NCBI RefSeq assembly: GCF_018257515.1
Contig: NZ_JAERJR010000005.1
Coordinates: forward strand, 124,001-188,000
Reading direction: 5' to 3'
DNA from: Tatumella sp. JGM118
Lineage (GTDB): Bacteria; Pseudomonadota; Gammaproteobacteria; Enterobacterales; Enterobacteriaceae
DNA: 64,000 nucleotides
Under the pieces are notes generated by a model. It had not been told where the DNA came from and did no database searches. It worked only from the letters and a program-made list of their open reading frames with translations. Position numbers and translations under genes: made by a program. Shown here in pieces: positions 20,920 to 31,534 of the stretch; position 1 is the stretch's first letter, and each line of letters begins with the position of its first letter.

Positions 20920-23037
20920 TTGTATCTGTTTGAAAGTCTTAATCAACTGATTGAAAAATATTTGCCTGAGGATCAGATTAAACGCCTCAGGCAAGCCTAT
21001 CTTGTTGCCCGTGATGCTCATGAGGGTCAGACGCGTTCCAGCGGTGAACCTTACATTACACATCCGGTCGCTGTTGCCTGTATTCTGGCTGAAATGCGAC
21101 TCGACCATGAAACACTCATGGCCGCGTTATTGCACGATGTGATTGAGGATACCCCGGCAACTTACCAGGATATGGAGCAACTGTTTGGTCAGAGTGTCGC
21201 AGAACTTGTCGAAGGCGTATCCAAGCTGGATAAGCTGAAATTCCGCGATAAGAAAGAGGCTCAGGCAGAAAACTTCCGTAAGATGATTATGGCCATGGTA
21301 CAGGATATCAGGGTCATATTAATCAAGCTGGCAGACCGGACACACAATATGCGAACCCTAGGTTCGCTTCGTCCGGACAAGCGGCGGCGTATCGCGCTGG
21401 AAACGCTGGAAATCTATAGCCCCCTGGCCCACCGGCTGGGTATCCATCATCTGAAAACGGAACTGGAAGAGCTGGGGTTTGAAGCGCTCTATCCTAACCG
21501 TTACCGGGTGATCAAAGAGGTGGTGAAAGCGGCCCGCGGTAACCGTAAAGAGATGATCCAGAAAATACTGGCCGAAATCGATGGCCGGTTGCAGGAGTCC
21601 GGGATCCCCTGCCGTGTCAGCGGCCGTGAGAAACATCTCTACTCTATCTATCAGAAAATGCATCTCAAAGAGCAGCGTTTTCACTCAATTATGGATATCT
21701 ATGCCTTCCGCGTGATCGTGAAGGATGTCGATACCTGCTACCGTGTCCTCGGGCAAATGCACAGCCTGTATAAGCCTCGCCCGGGCAGGGTAAAAGATTA
21801 TATTGCGATCCCCAAAGCCAACGGCTATCAGTCTCTCCATACGTCCATGATTGGGCCACACGGTGTCCCTGTGGAAGTACAGATCCGTACCGAAGATATG
21901 GATCAGATGGCAGAGATGGGGGTTGCCGCACACTGGGCCTATAAGGAACATGGCGAGAGTGGGTCCACCACCGCCCAGGTTCGTGCCCAGCGTTGGTTAC
22001 AAAGTCTGCTTGAACTGCAGCAAAGTGCAGGGAACTCCTTCGAATTCATCGAAAGCGTGAAATCCGATCTGTTTCCTGACGAAATCTACGTATTTACGCC
22101 GGAAGGCCGTATTGTCGAACTGCCGGCTGGCGCGACACCGGTCGATTTCGCCTATGCCGTCCATACGGATATCGGCCATGCCTGTGTGGGTGCCAGGGTG
22201 GACCGACAGCCTTATCCGTTATCGCAGTCCCTGTCCAGTGGACAGACCATCGAAATCATTACCGCCCCCGGTGCCCGGCCGAATGCCGCCTGGCTCAACT
22301 TTGTGGTCAGCTCGAAAGCCAGGGCTAAAATCCGTCAGTTACTGAAAAACCTGAAACGCGAAGAGTCCGTCAGTCTCGGCCGCCGTCTGCTTAGCCATGC
22401 GCTGGGCGGCAGTAAAAAGCTGGCCGAAGTTCCGCAGGAAAATATCCGCCATGAACTGGAACGGATGAAACTGGCGTCTCTGGATGATCTGCTGGCAGAA
22501 ATTGGCCTGGGTAATGCGATGAGCGTGGTAGTGGCGAAGAATTTACTGCCGGGTGAGCCGACAGAACATCTGCCTCAGGCGACCAGCAAGAAACATAAGC
22601 TGCCGATTAAAGGGGCTGACGGTGTGCTGATCACCTTCGCAAAATGTTGCCGGCCGATCCCTGGTGACCCGATTGTGGCGCATGTCAGTCCCGGAAAGGG
22701 GCTGGTGGTGCATCATGAATCCTGCCGTAATATCCGGGGTTACCAGAAAGAAGCAGAGAAGTTTATGCCGGTCGAATGGGATAAAGAGACCGGGCAGGAC
22801 TTTGTGACAGAAATTAAAGTGGATATGCTCAATCATCAGGGCGCCCTGGCGAACCTGACCGCCGCGATCAATACCTGTCATTCCAACATTCAGAGCCTGA
22901 ATACCGAGGAGCGTGATGGCCGTGTATATACTGCCTTTATGCGCCTCACGGTCCATGACCGTATTCATCTGGCGGATATCATGCGCAAAATCCGTGTGAT
23001 GCCGGATGTGATTAAAGTCCACCGGAACCGTAACTGA
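20920..23037 (+). CDS. spoT: bifunctional (p)ppGpp synthetase/hydrolase SpoT
   Basis: SpoT hydrolyses and, under carbon, fatty-acid or iron stress, makes (p)ppGpp. The 705-residue protein has the HD hydrolase domain (THPVAVACIL; His72-Asp73 in LLHDVIED), the synthetase-like domain (about 220-340), a TGS domain (about 385-445, IYVFTPEGRIVELPAG), a zinc-finger/CC region with CCRPIPGD, and a C-terminal ACT domain. The hydrolase motif is intact. The start is TTG at 20920, as in E. coli spoT, following rpoZ by 21 bases. trmH follows after 4 bases. Confidence 0.97.
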   Translation: MYLFESLNQLIEKYLPEDQIKRLRQAYLVARDAHEGQTRSSGEPYITHPVAVACILAEMRLDHETLMAALLHDVIEDTPATYQDMEQLFGQSVAELVEGVSKLDKLKFRDKKEAQAENFRKMIMAMVQDIRVILIKLADRTHNMRTLGSLRPDKRRRIALETLEIYSPLAHRLGIHHLKTELEELGFEALYPNRYRVIKEVVKAARGNRKEMIQKILAEIDGRLQESGIPCRVSGREKHLYSIYQKMHLKEQRFHSIMDIYAFRVIVKDVDTCYRVLGQMHSLYKPRPGRVKDYIAIPKANGYQSLHTSMIGPHGVPVEVQIRTEDMDQMAEMGVAAHWAYKEHGESGSTTAQVRAQRWLQSLLELQQSAGNSFEFIESVKSDLFPDEIYVFTPEGRIVELPAGATPVDFAYAVHTDIGHACVGARVDRQPYPLSQSLSSGQTIEIITAPGARPNAAWLNFVVSSKARAKIRQLLKNLKREESVSLGRRLLSHALGGSKKLAEVPQENIRHELERMKLASLDDLLAEIGLGNAMSVVVAKNLLPGEPTEHLPQATSKKHKLPIKGADGVLITFAKCCRPIPGDPIVAHVSPGKGLVVHHESCRNIRGYQKEAEKFMPVEWDKETGQDFVTEIKVDMLNHQGALANLTAAINTCHSNIQSLNTEERDGRVYTAFMRLTVHDRIHLADIMRKIRVMPDVIKVHRNRN

Positions 23038-23041
23038 TCAC

Positions 23042-23752
23042 ATGAATGACCAACGTTTTTCCCGGATATCGGAAATGCTGGCCCGCCGCCAGCATGACCT
23101 GACGGTATGCATGGAACAGGTGCATAAGCCCCATAACGTTTCCGCGGTGATCCGCACGGCAGATGCTGTCGGCATCCATAATGTGCACGCCGTCTGGCCC
23201 GGGGATCGTATGCGTACCGCAGTGTCCTCTTCCGCCGGCAGCAACAGTTGGGTCAATGTCATTACGCACCGGACCATCGGGGAAGCGGTCAGTACGGTCA
23301 AATCGGCAGGTATGCAGGTCCTGGCCACCCATCTTTCCGGGAAGGCTGTGGATTTCCGTGATATCGATTATACCCGGCCCACCTGTATTCTGATGGGTCA
23401 GGAGAAAACGGGCATCACCCGGGAAGCCCTGGACCTCGCTGATCAGGATATTATTATTCCGATGCTCGGGATGGTGCAGTCACTGAATGTTTCGGTCGCC
23501 TGTGCACTGATCCTGTATGAAGCCCAACGTCAGCGACAAATCGCCGGAATGTACCAGCGTGACCACTGTCTGCTCGACGACGCTGAACAGCAACGCCTGT
23601 TATTCGAAGGCGGCTATCCGGTGCTGGCGCGGGTCGCGCGACAAAAAGGGCTACCTTATCCCCGGATCAACGACCAGGGTGAGGTAGAAGCCGATGAGCA
23701 CTGGTGGTCTGCCATGCAGGCGACCGGCCACAGCCGAAAACGTAAAAAATGA
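23042..23752 (+). CDS. trmH: tRNA (guanosine(18)-2'-O)-methyltransferase TrmH
   Basis: TrmH (SpoU) methylates G18 in the D-loop of many tRNAs using S-adenosylmethionine. The 236-residue SPOUT-fold protein shows motif 1 (HNVSAVIRTADAVG), motif 2 (LMGQEKTGI) and motif 3 (IPMLGMVQSLNVSVACALILYEA), which forms the trefoil knot. It is located between spoT and recG, with a 4-base overlap with recG. Confidence 0.95.
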   Translation: MNDQRFSRISEMLARRQHDLTVCMEQVHKPHNVSAVIRTADAVGIHNVHAVWPGDRMRTAVSSSAGSNSWVNVITHRTIGEAVSTVKSAGMQVLATHLSGKAVDFRDIDYTRPTCILMGQEKTGITREALDLADQDIIIPMLGMVQSLNVSVACALILYEAQRQRQIAGMYQRDHCLLDDAEQQRLLFEGGYPVLARVARQKGLPYPRINDQGEVEADEHWWSAMQATGHSRKRKK

Positions 23753-25827
23753 AAGGTCGCCTGCTCGACGCTATTCCGCTGACGACCCTGACCGGCGTAG
23801 GCGCCAGCCAGGCGGAAAAACTGGCAAAGCTTGGGCTGCATACCTTGCAGGATCTCTTACTGCACCTTCCCGTTCGCTACGAAGACCGTACCCGCCTCTA
23901 CCGTATCAATGACTTACTGCCCGGCCTCTGGGCCACCGTAGAAGGTGAGGTCCTGTCGACCGAAGTCTCCTTCGGGCGCCGCAGAATGATGGTCAGCCAG
24001 ATCAGCGATGGCAGTGGCATCGTCACTCTCCGTTTCTTCAACTTCAATGCCGGTATGAAAAATGCGCTGGCAAAAGGCAGCCATGTGGTTGCTTACGGTG
24101 AGATCAAGCGTGGTCAGCGGGGGGCAGAAATTATTCATCCCGAATACCGTATTACCGGGCAACAGCAGGTGACCGAATTACAGGAAACCCTGACCCCGGT
24201 GTACCCCGCAACCGAAGGGATCCGTCAGGCGACGCTGCGTAAACTGACCGACCAGGCCCTGCAATTACTGGACAGCTGTCCGATCGATGAATTGCTGCCC
24301 GCTGAACTGCGGGGCGGAATGATGTCACTTGCCGATGCCCTGAAAACACTGCACCGGCCCCCGCCGGGATTACTGCTCAGTGATCTGGAGCAAGGAAAAC
24401 ATCCGGCACAACAGCGTCTGATCACCGAAGAATTACTGGCCCATAACCTGAGTATGCTGGCGGTACGGGCGGGCGCGCAACGCCATCATGCCCGGCCCAT
24501 GCCGGCAGACCACCGCCTGAGCCGGCAATTCCTGGCCTCGCTGCCATTTGCCCCGACCGCAGCACAGGTGCGGGTGGTCAAAGAGATAGAGCAGGATATG
24601 GCTCATGACTACCCGATGCTGCGCCTGGTTCAGGGCGATGTGGGGTCCGGAAAAACCCTCGTCGCCGCGTTAGCGGCATTAAATGTCATTGCCCGGGGCT
24701 ACCAGGTTGCGCTAATGGCCCCGACGGAACTGCTGGCGGAACAACATGCCACTAATTTCCGCCAGTGGCTGGCACCCTTGGGTATTGAGGTGGGCTGGCT
24801 GGCCGGTAAGCAAAAAGGCAAAGCCCGTCAGGCTCAGCAGGAAGCCATTGCCAGCGGTCAGGTCCCGATGGTCGTCGGCACCCATGCGTTATTTCAGGAA
24901 CAGGTAAAATTTAACGGGCTGGCACTGGTCATTATTGATGAACAGCACCGGTTCGGGGTCCACCAGCGCCTGTCGCTGTGGGAAAAGGGAGAGCAGCAGG
25001 GGTTCCATCCTCATCAGTTAATTATGACCGCCACCCCGATCCCGCGTACGCTTGCCATGACAGCGTACGCCGATCTGGAAACCTCCACGATTGATGAACT
25101 GCCTCCGGGCCGTACGCCGGTCGCGACGGTGGCTATTCCGGATACCCGGCGTGAAGAAATCATTCAGCGGGTCGAGCAGGCCTGCCGGCAAGGGCGTCAG
25201 GCCTACTGGGTCTGCACCCTGATCGAAGAGTCTGACCAGCTGGAGGCCCAGGCCGCCGAAGCTACCTGTCAGGAACTGCAACTTGCGCTCACCGATATGA
25301 AGATCGGTCTGGTGCACGGGCGGATGAAACCTGCCGACAAGCAGGCCATCATGCAGCAGTTTAAAGATAATCAGTTAGACCTGCTGGTGGCCACCACGGT
25401 CATTGAAGTCGGTGTCGATGTGCCGAATGCCAGTCTGATGATCATCGAAAACCCTGAACGACTCGGGCTGGCCCAGCTGCACCAGTTACGCGGGCGCGTC
25501 GGGCGCGGGGCCGTCGCCTCTCACTGTGTTTTATTGTATAAATCGCCGCTCAGTAAAACCGCCCAGAAGCGTTTACAGGTATTACGCGACAGTAACGACG
25601 GGTTTGTCATCGCCCAGCATGATCTGGAAATCCGTGGCCCGGGAGAATTACTGGGTACCCGCCAGACCGGTAATGCAGAATTCAGGGTCGCCGATCTGCT
25701 CCGCGATCAGGCGATGATCCCGGCCATACAACGCATCGCCCGCCATCTTCATGAACAGTATCCGGCACAGTCCGCAGCGCTGATTGAACGCTGGCTGCCC
25801 GCCACAGAACGTTTTTCCCACGCCTGA
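23749..25827 (+). CDS. recG: ATP-dependent DNA helicase RecG
   Basis: RecG remodels stalled replication forks and Holliday junctions. The 692-residue protein has the N-terminal wedge/OB domain, then helicase motifs: I (GDVGSGKTLVA, near residue 298), II (DEQHRFG), III (TATPIPRT), and V-VI (TTVIEVGVDVPNAS, QLRGRVGRG). Length is close to E. coli RecG (693). It starts inside the end of trmH (ATGA overlap) and closes the operon. Confidence 0.97.
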   Translation: MKGRLLDAIPLTTLTGVGASQAEKLAKLGLHTLQDLLLHLPVRYEDRTRLYRINDLLPGLWATVEGEVLSTEVSFGRRRMMVSQISDGSGIVTLRFFNFNAGMKNALAKGSHVVAYGEIKRGQRGAEIIHPEYRITGQQQVTELQETLTPVYPATEGIRQATLRKLTDQALQLLDSCPIDELLPAELRGGMMSLADALKTLHRPPPGLLLSDLEQGKHPAQQRLITEELLAHNLSMLAVRAGAQRHHARPMPADHRLSRQFLASLPFAPTAAQVRVVKEIEQDMAHDYPMLRLVQGDVGSGKTLVAALAALNVIARGYQVALMAPTELLAEQHATNFRQWLAPLGIEVGWLAGKQKGKARQAQQEAIASGQVPMVVGTHALFQEQVKFNGLALVIIDEQHRFGVHQRLSLWEKGEQQGFHPHQLIMTATPIPRTLAMTAYADLETSTIDELPPGRTPVATVAIPDTRREEIIQRVEQACRQGRQAYWVCTLIEESDQLEAQAAEATCQELQLALTDMKIGLVHGRMKPADKQAIMQQFKDNQLDLLVATTVIEVGVDVPNASLMIIENPERLGLAQLHQLRGRVGRGAVASHCVLLYKSPLSKTAQKRLQVLRDSNDGFVIAQHDLEIRGPGELLGTRQTGNAEFRVADLLRDQAMIPAIQRIARHLHEQYPAQSAALIERWLPATERFSHA

Positions 25828-25911
25828 TTTTCTTCGCCCCGTTGGCAAACGTTTGCTTTTATCCGGCGGATAATTAAAATCGCTTTCTTTTATCTCGTTC
25901 AGGATGCCTTG

Positions 25912-27300
25912 ATGTCTGCCCATGCCCCGTTTGACCGACAACCTTCCGGTTCTTCACACAGTGATCTGGTTTACCGTCTGGAAGACAAACCGCCTTTACC
26001 CCAGGCCCTGTTCGCGGCATTACAGCATTTGCTGGCGATGTTTGTGGCTGTGATCACACCGGCATTACTTATCTGTCATGCGCTCGGCTTACCGGCACAG
26101 GACACCCGGCATATTATCAGTATGTCGTTATTCGCGTCCGGTATCGCCTCGGTGCTGCAAATCCGCACCTGGGGTCCGGTAGGTTCGGGGCTGCTCTCCA
26201 TTCAGGGCACCAGCTTTAACTTTGTCTCCCCGCTGATCATGGGCGGCCTGGCGCTGAAGCATGGCGGTGCCGATGTCCCCACCATGATGGCCGCCCTGTT
26301 CGGTACCCTTATGCTGGCCTCCTGTACCGAAATGCTGTTATCCCGCATCCTGCCATATGCCCGTAAGGTGATTACTCCCCTTGTCTCCGGGATTGTCGTG
26401 ATGATCATCGGTCTGTCATTGATTCAGGTCGGATTGACCTCTATCGGGGGTGGCTTCAGCGCCATGAGTAACCACACCTTCGGGGCGCCTGATAATCTGC
26501 TGCTGGCCGGGGTCGTTCTACTGACGATTATCCTGCTTAACCGTCAGAAAAACCCGTATCTGCGTATTGCCTCGCTGGTGATCGCTATGGCTGTAGGCTA
26601 TCTGCTGGCGTGGTGCCTGAATATGCTGCCGGTAACCGCCGCGGACCCGGACGCCCCACTGATCGCTGTGCCCCGCCCTTTTTACTACGGCCTCGGTATT
26701 GACTGGGATTTATTACTGCCCCTGATGCTGGTCTTTATGGTGACCTCACTGGAAACCATCGGCGATATTACCGCGACCTCAGATGTCTCTGAACAACCGG
26801 TCAGTGGCCCTGTGTATATGAAACGCCTGAAGGGTGGCGTGCTGGCAAACGGCGTTAACTCCTGTGTTTCCGCGCTATTTAATACCTTCCCTAACTCCTG
26901 CTTCGGGCAGAACAACGGTGTTATCCAACTGACCGGAGTCGCCAGCCGTTATGTCGGGTTTCTGGTGGCATTAATGCTGATAGTGCTGGGGCTTTTCCCG
27001 GCGGTCAGTGACGCCGTACAGCATATCCCTGAACCGGTGCTGGGCGGTGCCACGCTGGTGATGTTCGGCACGATTGCGGCCTCCGGAGTGCGTATTGTTT
27101 CCAGAGAGGCAATTGATCGACGGGCTATCCTGATTATTGCCATTTCACTGGCGGTCGGCCTGGGTGTCTCCCAGCAACCGCAGATCCTGCAGTTTGCTCC
27201 AGACGGGGTAAAAACACTGTTATCTTCCGGTATTGCCGCCGGGGGGATCACTGCGATTATCCTGAATCTGATTTTTCCTGCGGATCGGCAGAAACCTTAA
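25912..27300 (+). CDS. xanP: xanthine:H+ symporter XanP
   Basis: Purine permease of the NAT/NCS2 family importing xanthine. The 462-residue protein has about 14 hydrophobic segments and the NAT signature region ([14 protein letters not shown]). It is very similar to E. coli XanP (YicE), including [22 protein letters not shown] split over helices 8-9. I chose ATG 25912, with AGGA seven bases upstream, over the overlapping TTG at 25909. gltS, which separates recG from xanP in E. coli, is absent here. Confidence 0.94.
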   Translation: MSAHAPFDRQPSGSSHSDLVYRLEDKPPLPQALFAALQHLLAMFVAVITPALLICHALGLPAQDTRHIISMSLFASGIASVLQIRTWGPVGSGLLSIQGTSFNFVSPLIMGGLALKHGGADVPTMMAALFGTLMLASCTEMLLSRILPYARKVITPLVSGIVVMIIGLSLIQVGLTSIGGGFSAMSNHTFGAPDNLLLAGVVLLTIILLNRQKNPYLRIASLVIAMAVGYLLAWCLNMLPVTAADPDAPLIAVPRPFYYGLGIDWDLLLPLMLVFMVTSLETIGDITATSDVSEQPVSGPVYMKRLKGGVLANGVNSCVSALFNTFPNSCFGQNNGVIQLTGVASRYVGFLVALMLIVLGLFPAVSDAVQHIPEPVLGGATLVMFGTIAASGVRIVSREAIDRRAILIIAISLAVGLGVSQQPQILQFAPDGVKTLLSSGIAAGGITAIILNLIFPADRQKP

Positions 27301-27313
27301 GACCGCGCCCCGG

Positions 27314-27337
27314 GGCTGCTCAGACAGGGCAGCCCTG
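27314..27337 (+). terminator. weak terminator-like hairpin after xanP
   Basis: GGGCTGC...GCAGCCC forms a 7-bp stem just beyond the xanP stop codon, followed by TGCCTTTCC rather than a clean T-run. It is plausible as a 3'-end structure. Confidence 0.35.
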
Positions 27338-27466
27338 CCTTTCCGCCGACCGGAACGGAATTTTTTTTCGCCTTACGGTGTACTCCCCCCGTGATCACCG
27401 TTGAGGTCTGACACAAATTCAGGCATAACTGACCTTCGCTTACCCTCAGGACTCAGGACCGACACC

Positions 27467-29143
27467 ATGAAATTTATTGGAAAATTTTTCCTGATACTGC
27501 TGCTAATCCTTTTACTTGTGCTTATTACTGGCTATTTTTTGCTGAAAAGCGCCTGGGGAGCAGCCACACTTAGTCGCTGGATCAGCGATGATACGGCATA
27601 CCATCTCTCTATCGGCAGGTTACACCATTCATTCAGTGCACCGCTGGAAGTCACCTTAGACGACTTCAGCTTTGGCCATGATGGTCAGCCGGCACTGGTC
27701 GTCGCCGAGGATGTGACACTGGATCTGTCTCTGCTTCAGTTCAGCTCCCCTTCTCACTTCGATGCGATTACCCTGACTAACGGTGAAATTAATCTGGCGA
27801 ACATTCGCCCCGGGACCGCTATCCCGCTACAGGCTAACCATCTCCGTCTGAACAATATCAGCATCGTTGAACCGGGCACCGGTTCCGGGTTTACCGCCCG
27901 TCAGATAATGGCAGATATTGCTCCCTGGAAGCCGGATACCAACAGTCTGCAGGGCGAACAGTACCACTTCCGGATGGGTATCGGACAGCTACAGCTGAAC
28001 GCACAATCGCTGTCAAATATTCACGCCGAGGGCCAGGTGAATTCACAACAACTGACCCTGGAGAGTCTGGACGGGCAGGCTGAACGCGGAAGTTTCTCCG
28101 GGTCCCTGACGCGGGATGCCCGGGGTCACTGGCAGGTACAACAACTCTCCCTGCAGGATATCCGCTTCCAGACCGACAAAAACTTACCTGATTTTCTGGC
28201 GCCACTGGTCCGCCATAATATTCGCCCGGGGCAAATCAATGTCAGTCATGCCACTATCGTCGGGCCGGACTGGGCAGTCACCGATCTCAATATGCAGCTG
28301 GCCAATCCGCAATTACCGGCCACGGATCTGCTGACTCAGGGGGGCACGCTGAAATTCCAGGCCAGTGAACTGGTCTATGGCAATAATGATTTTGTGTCGC
28401 CGCAAGCCGAAGCCGAAGCCACCCCGGAGGGACTGCGGATAGACAGCATCAGTACACACTGGAAAAACGGTACCGTGAGCGCCAGTGGTGAGTGGCAGCG
28501 TGCTAACCGGCAACTGGCACTGAATAACCTGACCTTCACCGGGCTGGAATATACCCTGCCGCAGGACTGGCGTCAGTGGTGGATGGCGCCGCTGCCGGAC
28601 TGGCTGGACTCGGTGATCGTTCATCAGCTGGCGGTGAGTAACTCACTGGTTATCGATATTAATCCCGCGTTTCCGTTCCAGATGACCGCCTTGCATGGCA
28701 CCGGTCAGGAACTGTTACTGGCCAGAAATCATCAGTGGGGGATCTGGTCCGGGGACAGTGAATGGAAAGCGACCGAAGCCACGTTTAACCGCCGGGACAT
28801 TAACGCACCGTGGCTGAAATTACATGCCGATGATCGGCAAATCAATATCAGTGATCTGAAGATGCTGGTCGATAATGGCCCGCTGATTGGCAGTGCTACC
28901 ATCTCGCAGCAACCTTCCCGCGAGTTCAGCCTCAGCTTACAAGGGCAGTCGGTGCCGACCGACCTCTTTACGCACTGGGGCTGGCCGGCGACTTCTGCGG
29001 GTGGCAAAGGCAATGTTACGCTCAATCTGACCGGTAAGCTGCAGGCGGATCAGCCGCTTCGTCCGACCGTGAATGGTACGTTATACCAGAGCACCCCGGC
29101 AGGGGTACATCAGCAGTCCATGCAGGCGGGTGTGATTCGTTAA
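27467..29143 (+). CDS. yicH: AsmA-family inner-membrane protein YicH
   Basis: AsmA-like proteins have one N-terminal transmembrane helix and a large periplasmic bridge-like domain, and several family members help move phospholipids to the outer membrane. The 558-residue protein begins MKFIGKFFLILLLILLLVL (anchor about 5-25) and follows E. coli YicH (569 residues) along its length, including AHDVTLDLS-type and GLEYTLPQDWRQWWM segments. ATG 27467 matches the E. coli start; the longer frame from 27401 would put 22 polar residues before the anchor. It is downstream of xanP, as in E. coli. Confidence 0.9.
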   Translation: MKFIGKFFLILLLILLLVLITGYFLLKSAWGAATLSRWISDDTAYHLSIGRLHHSFSAPLEVTLDDFSFGHDGQPALVVAEDVTLDLSLLQFSSPSHFDAITLTNGEINLANIRPGTAIPLQANHLRLNNISIVEPGTGSGFTARQIMADIAPWKPDTNSLQGEQYHFRMGIGQLQLNAQSLSNIHAEGQVNSQQLTLESLDGQAERGSFSGSLTRDARGHWQVQQLSLQDIRFQTDKNLPDFLAPLVRHNIRPGQINVSHATIVGPDWAVTDLNMQLANPQLPATDLLTQGGTLKFQASELVYGNNDFVSPQAEAEATPEGLRIDSISTHWKNGTVSASGEWQRANRQLALNNLTFTGLEYTLPQDWRQWWMAPLPDWLDSVIVHQLAVSNSLVIDINPAFPFQMTALHGTGQELLLARNHQWGIWSGDSEWKATEATFNRRDINAPWLKLHADDRQINISDLKMLVDNGPLIGSATISQQPSREFSLSLQGQSVPTDLFTHWGWPATSAGGKGNVTLNLTGKLQADQPLRPTVNGTLYQSTPAGVHQQSMQAGVIR

Positions 29144-29161
29144 CTCTCCACGGGCACGGGC

Positions 29162-29185
29162 ACGGGCGCCGCGGCGGGCGCCCGT
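29162..29185. terminator. GC-rich inverted repeat between convergent yicH and yiiD
   Basis: ACGGGCGCC...GGCGCCCGT is a 9-bp perfect stem with a 6-base loop between the two convergent stop codons. It has no T-run on either side. It probably forms 3'-end structure for one or both mRNAs. It is preceded by a short CGGGCA direct repeat. Confidence 0.4.
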
Positions 29186-29200
29186 CTGGCCTGGCGTGAC

Positions 29201-30142
29201 TCAGTTTATCCCTGAGCCACCTTCCTCCAGTGACCGCAGCGGATCGGCGGGCAGTACAATATAGACCCCCTCAAATACCGCACCGGTTTTTTCATCACCC
29301 TGCAGTTGTACATCCAGCCGGACCCGGGCTTTCCGCCCCCGGGCCAGCCTGTCCAGGTCTCCGCGCAGCGACCCTAATTCAGCCACCGCTCCCGGCCGGC
29401 CGGTAATGGCACTGTGGTAACGGATATGGGCATCGGCCAGTACGATGGTTCCCCCAAGATGACGCTCCCGCAGCAATAACCAGATCAACCCCCAGCCGGT
29501 TAAGGTCGCCAGCGAAAAGAGACTCCCCGCAAACAGCGTATGATGGGGGTTCTGATTTCCGGTTTCCGGCATCGTGGTACTGAACTGATGCCCGGTGTAT
29601 TGCTGAATACGAACCCCCATTTTTTCACTCAGGGGAATATGCTGATACCAGGCCTGTTGCAGTTGCTCACACCAGTCCGCCCGGTGCAGAATATCGTCCA
29701 TGCTGACACTGGGTTTTATCATCAGAAAATGGCGAACCGGTGTGGTCTGTGCCGCAAGAATTTCTCCCTGGTTGATGTAGCCCAGTTTGACGAAAAATTC
29801 GATAGCATCTTCACGGGCACTACAGGTGATTCGCTTTACGCCTTCCTGACGGGCGACGGATTCCAGCGTCATAATCAGCAGTGTGCCCAGCCCTTTTCCA
29901 CGCAGAGCAGGATCTACCGCGATAAAGCGGATCGAAGCCTCATTATCGGCATTAATATACAGGCGTCCGACGGCTACCGGATGGTTATCTTCATCGACGA
30001 CCATCTGGTGATGCGCGGTGGCATCCCACGCTTCGCGTTCGGAACCGGCCGGCTGATTTAAGGGTTTGCGTAACATTTCCCAGCGGAACTGAAAATATGC
30101 CTCCAGCTCTTCCGGCGTCCCGGGAACACGAAGGTGATACAT
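29201..30142 (-). CDS. yiiD: bifunctional GNAT acetyltransferase/thioesterase-like protein YiiD (FabY)
   Basis: YiiD/FabY has been linked to initiation of fatty acid synthesis in E. coli. The 313-residue protein combines an N-terminal GNAT acetyltransferase fold (acetyl-CoA loop [14 protein letters not shown] near residues 78-91) with a C-terminal hot-dog thioesterase-like domain ([35 protein letters not shown]). I chose ATG 30142 ([14 protein letters not shown]) with an upstream GGGAGA. E. coli YiiD can be annotated about 16 residues longer, and a GTG further upstream is possible here. It is the first of several yii/yih genes conserved with E. coli. Confidence 0.88.
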   Translation of the reverse strand: MYHLRVPGTPEELEAYFQFRWEMLRKPLNQPAGSEREAWDATAHHQMVVDEDNHPVAVGRLYINADNEASIRFIAVDPALRGKGLGTLLIMTLESVARQEGVKRITCSAREDAIEFFVKLGYINQGEILAAQTTPVRHFLMIKPSVSMDDILHRADWCEQLQQAWYQHIPLSEKMGVRIQQYTGHQFSTTMPETGNQNPHHTLFAGSLFSLATLTGWGLIWLLLRERHLGGTIVLADAHIRYHSAITGRPGAVAELGSLRGDLDRLARGRKARVRLDVQLQGDEKTGAVFEGVYIVLPADPLRSLEEGGSGIN

Positions 30143-30197
30143 AGAAGAATTCTCCCTGCTGACCGATCCATACACCGGCAAGGGGCCGGTATTTGTC

Positions 30198-30638
30198 TTA
30201 TGACACCTGTAGCCAGAAGGTGACCGGGCCATCATTCACCAGACTGACCTGCATATCTGCGGCGAACTGGCCGTTTTCGGTGGTGACCCCCTGCTGACGG
30301 CAACATTCACTGAAATACTGATAAAGTGCCTGTGCTTTCTCCGGCGCTGCGCCCCCGGAAAATGACGGTCTCATCCCTTTACCGGTATCTGCCGCCAGGG
30401 TAAATTGTGAGACCACCAACAGACTGCCGTCAGCCTGCTGTAAATTCAGATTCATTTTTCCCTGCTCGTCGCTGAACACACGATAACCCAGTACACGTTC
30501 AGCCAGTCGCTGAGCTTTTTTCTCATCGTCCTCTTTTTCTACCGCCAGTAATACCAGCAGGCCTGCGCCTATCCGGCCGACGGTTTTCTCCCCGACGGTG
30601 ACACTGGCCTGAGTAACGCGTTGTATTAATGCAATCAT
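30198..30638 (-). CDS. dtd: D-aminoacyl-tRNA deacylase
   Basis: Dtd removes D-amino acids mischarged onto tRNAs. The 146-residue protein starts [15 protein letters not shown] and carries the two active-site motifs SQFTLAAD and NDGPVTF. Length and sequence match E. coli Dtd (145). The longer frame from 30728 is rejected because ATG 30638 matches the family start and overlaps the yihY stop codon (ATGA-type junction), showing coupling with yihY. Confidence 0.96.
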   Translation of the reverse strand: MIALIQRVTQASVTVGEKTVGRIGAGLLVLLAVEKEDDEKKAQRLAERVLGYRVFSDEQGKMNLNLQQADGSLLVVSQFTLAADTGKGMRPSFSGGAAPEKAQALYQYFSECCRQQGVTTENGQFAADMQVSLVNDGPVTFWLQVS

Positions 30639-31486
30639 GCTGTTTCCGGCTCTTCTTTTTTGGATTGTTTCAGCTGCCGGTAATGCCCGATCGAGACCGT
30701 GATCTCCGCCCCCAGTAACACGATACACCAGGTCCAGTACATCCAGAGGATCAGGATCGGTATCACCGCCAGAACCCCGTAGATCAACTGATATGACGGG
30801 AACATGGTGACATACAGCGAAAATGCCTTTTTCCCCAGTTCGAACAGAATGCCGGCAAACAATGCACCGATAAACGCATCCCGTGAAGGCACCTCACGTG
30901 TAGGCACAATACTATACAACAACCAGAAGGCCAGCACAGAAAGCAGCAAGGGTAATAAGCGCAGGACAGGATCCAGCAGATGAGTGACCCCGGTATCATT
31001 GAGCCATTGCACAGAAAGAAGATATGAGCTCATGGCAAGGCTTGCCCCGGCCAGCAATGGCCCGAGGGTAAGCACCATCCAGTAGACGGCAAAAGAAAAA
31101 ACCAGCGGCCGCTTTTTCGTACTTCGCCAGATGGTGTTCAGCGCACTGTCAATCGAATGTATCAGCAGCAACGCTGTGACGATAAGCCCGATGGCACCGA
31201 CCGCCGTCATCCGGTTGACATTGGAAACGAAACGTTCGAGGTAATCTTCCACCACCGTGCCCGCGGCCGGGACAAAGTTATCAAAAATAAAATGCCGCAA
31301 CTGGATACTGATGTCCGAAAACACCGGGAAGGCAGCAAACAAGGCAAAGACCACCGTTGCCAGGGGAACCAGTGCCAGTAACGAGACAAATGTCAGGTTC
31401 CCGGCATGGACGGTCATATTATCTTCGTCAATACGCCGCCAGAGCAGCGCCCCCCAGCTCAGCAAAAATTTTATCCGCGCCATCAT
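30635..31486 (-). CDS. yihY: YihY/BrkB-family inner-membrane protein
   Basis: The 283-residue protein has about six hydrophobic segments, the N-terminal [21 protein letters not shown] region and the [21 protein letters not shown] segment typical of the YihY (formerly RNase BN/virulence factor BrkB) family. Molecular function is not established. It is located upstream of and overlapping dtd, as in E. coli. Confidence 0.92.
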   Translation of the reverse strand: MMARIKFLLSWGALLWRRIDEDNMTVHAGNLTFVSLLALVPLATVVFALFAAFPVFSDISIQLRHFIFDNFVPAAGTVVEDYLERFVSNVNRMTAVGAIGLIVTALLLIHSIDSALNTIWRSTKKRPLVFSFAVYWMVLTLGPLLAGASLAMSSYLLSVQWLNDTGVTHLLDPVLRLLPLLLSVLAFWLLYSIVPTREVPSRDAFIGALFAGILFELGKKAFSLYVTMFPSYQLIYGVLAVIPILILWMYWTWCIVLLGAEITVSIGHYRQLKQSKKEEPETA

Positions 31487-31534
31487 GTCGTTGAGCTCCC
31501 TGCCAGTGAAATGAAAGTGCCGGAGACCTGCCGG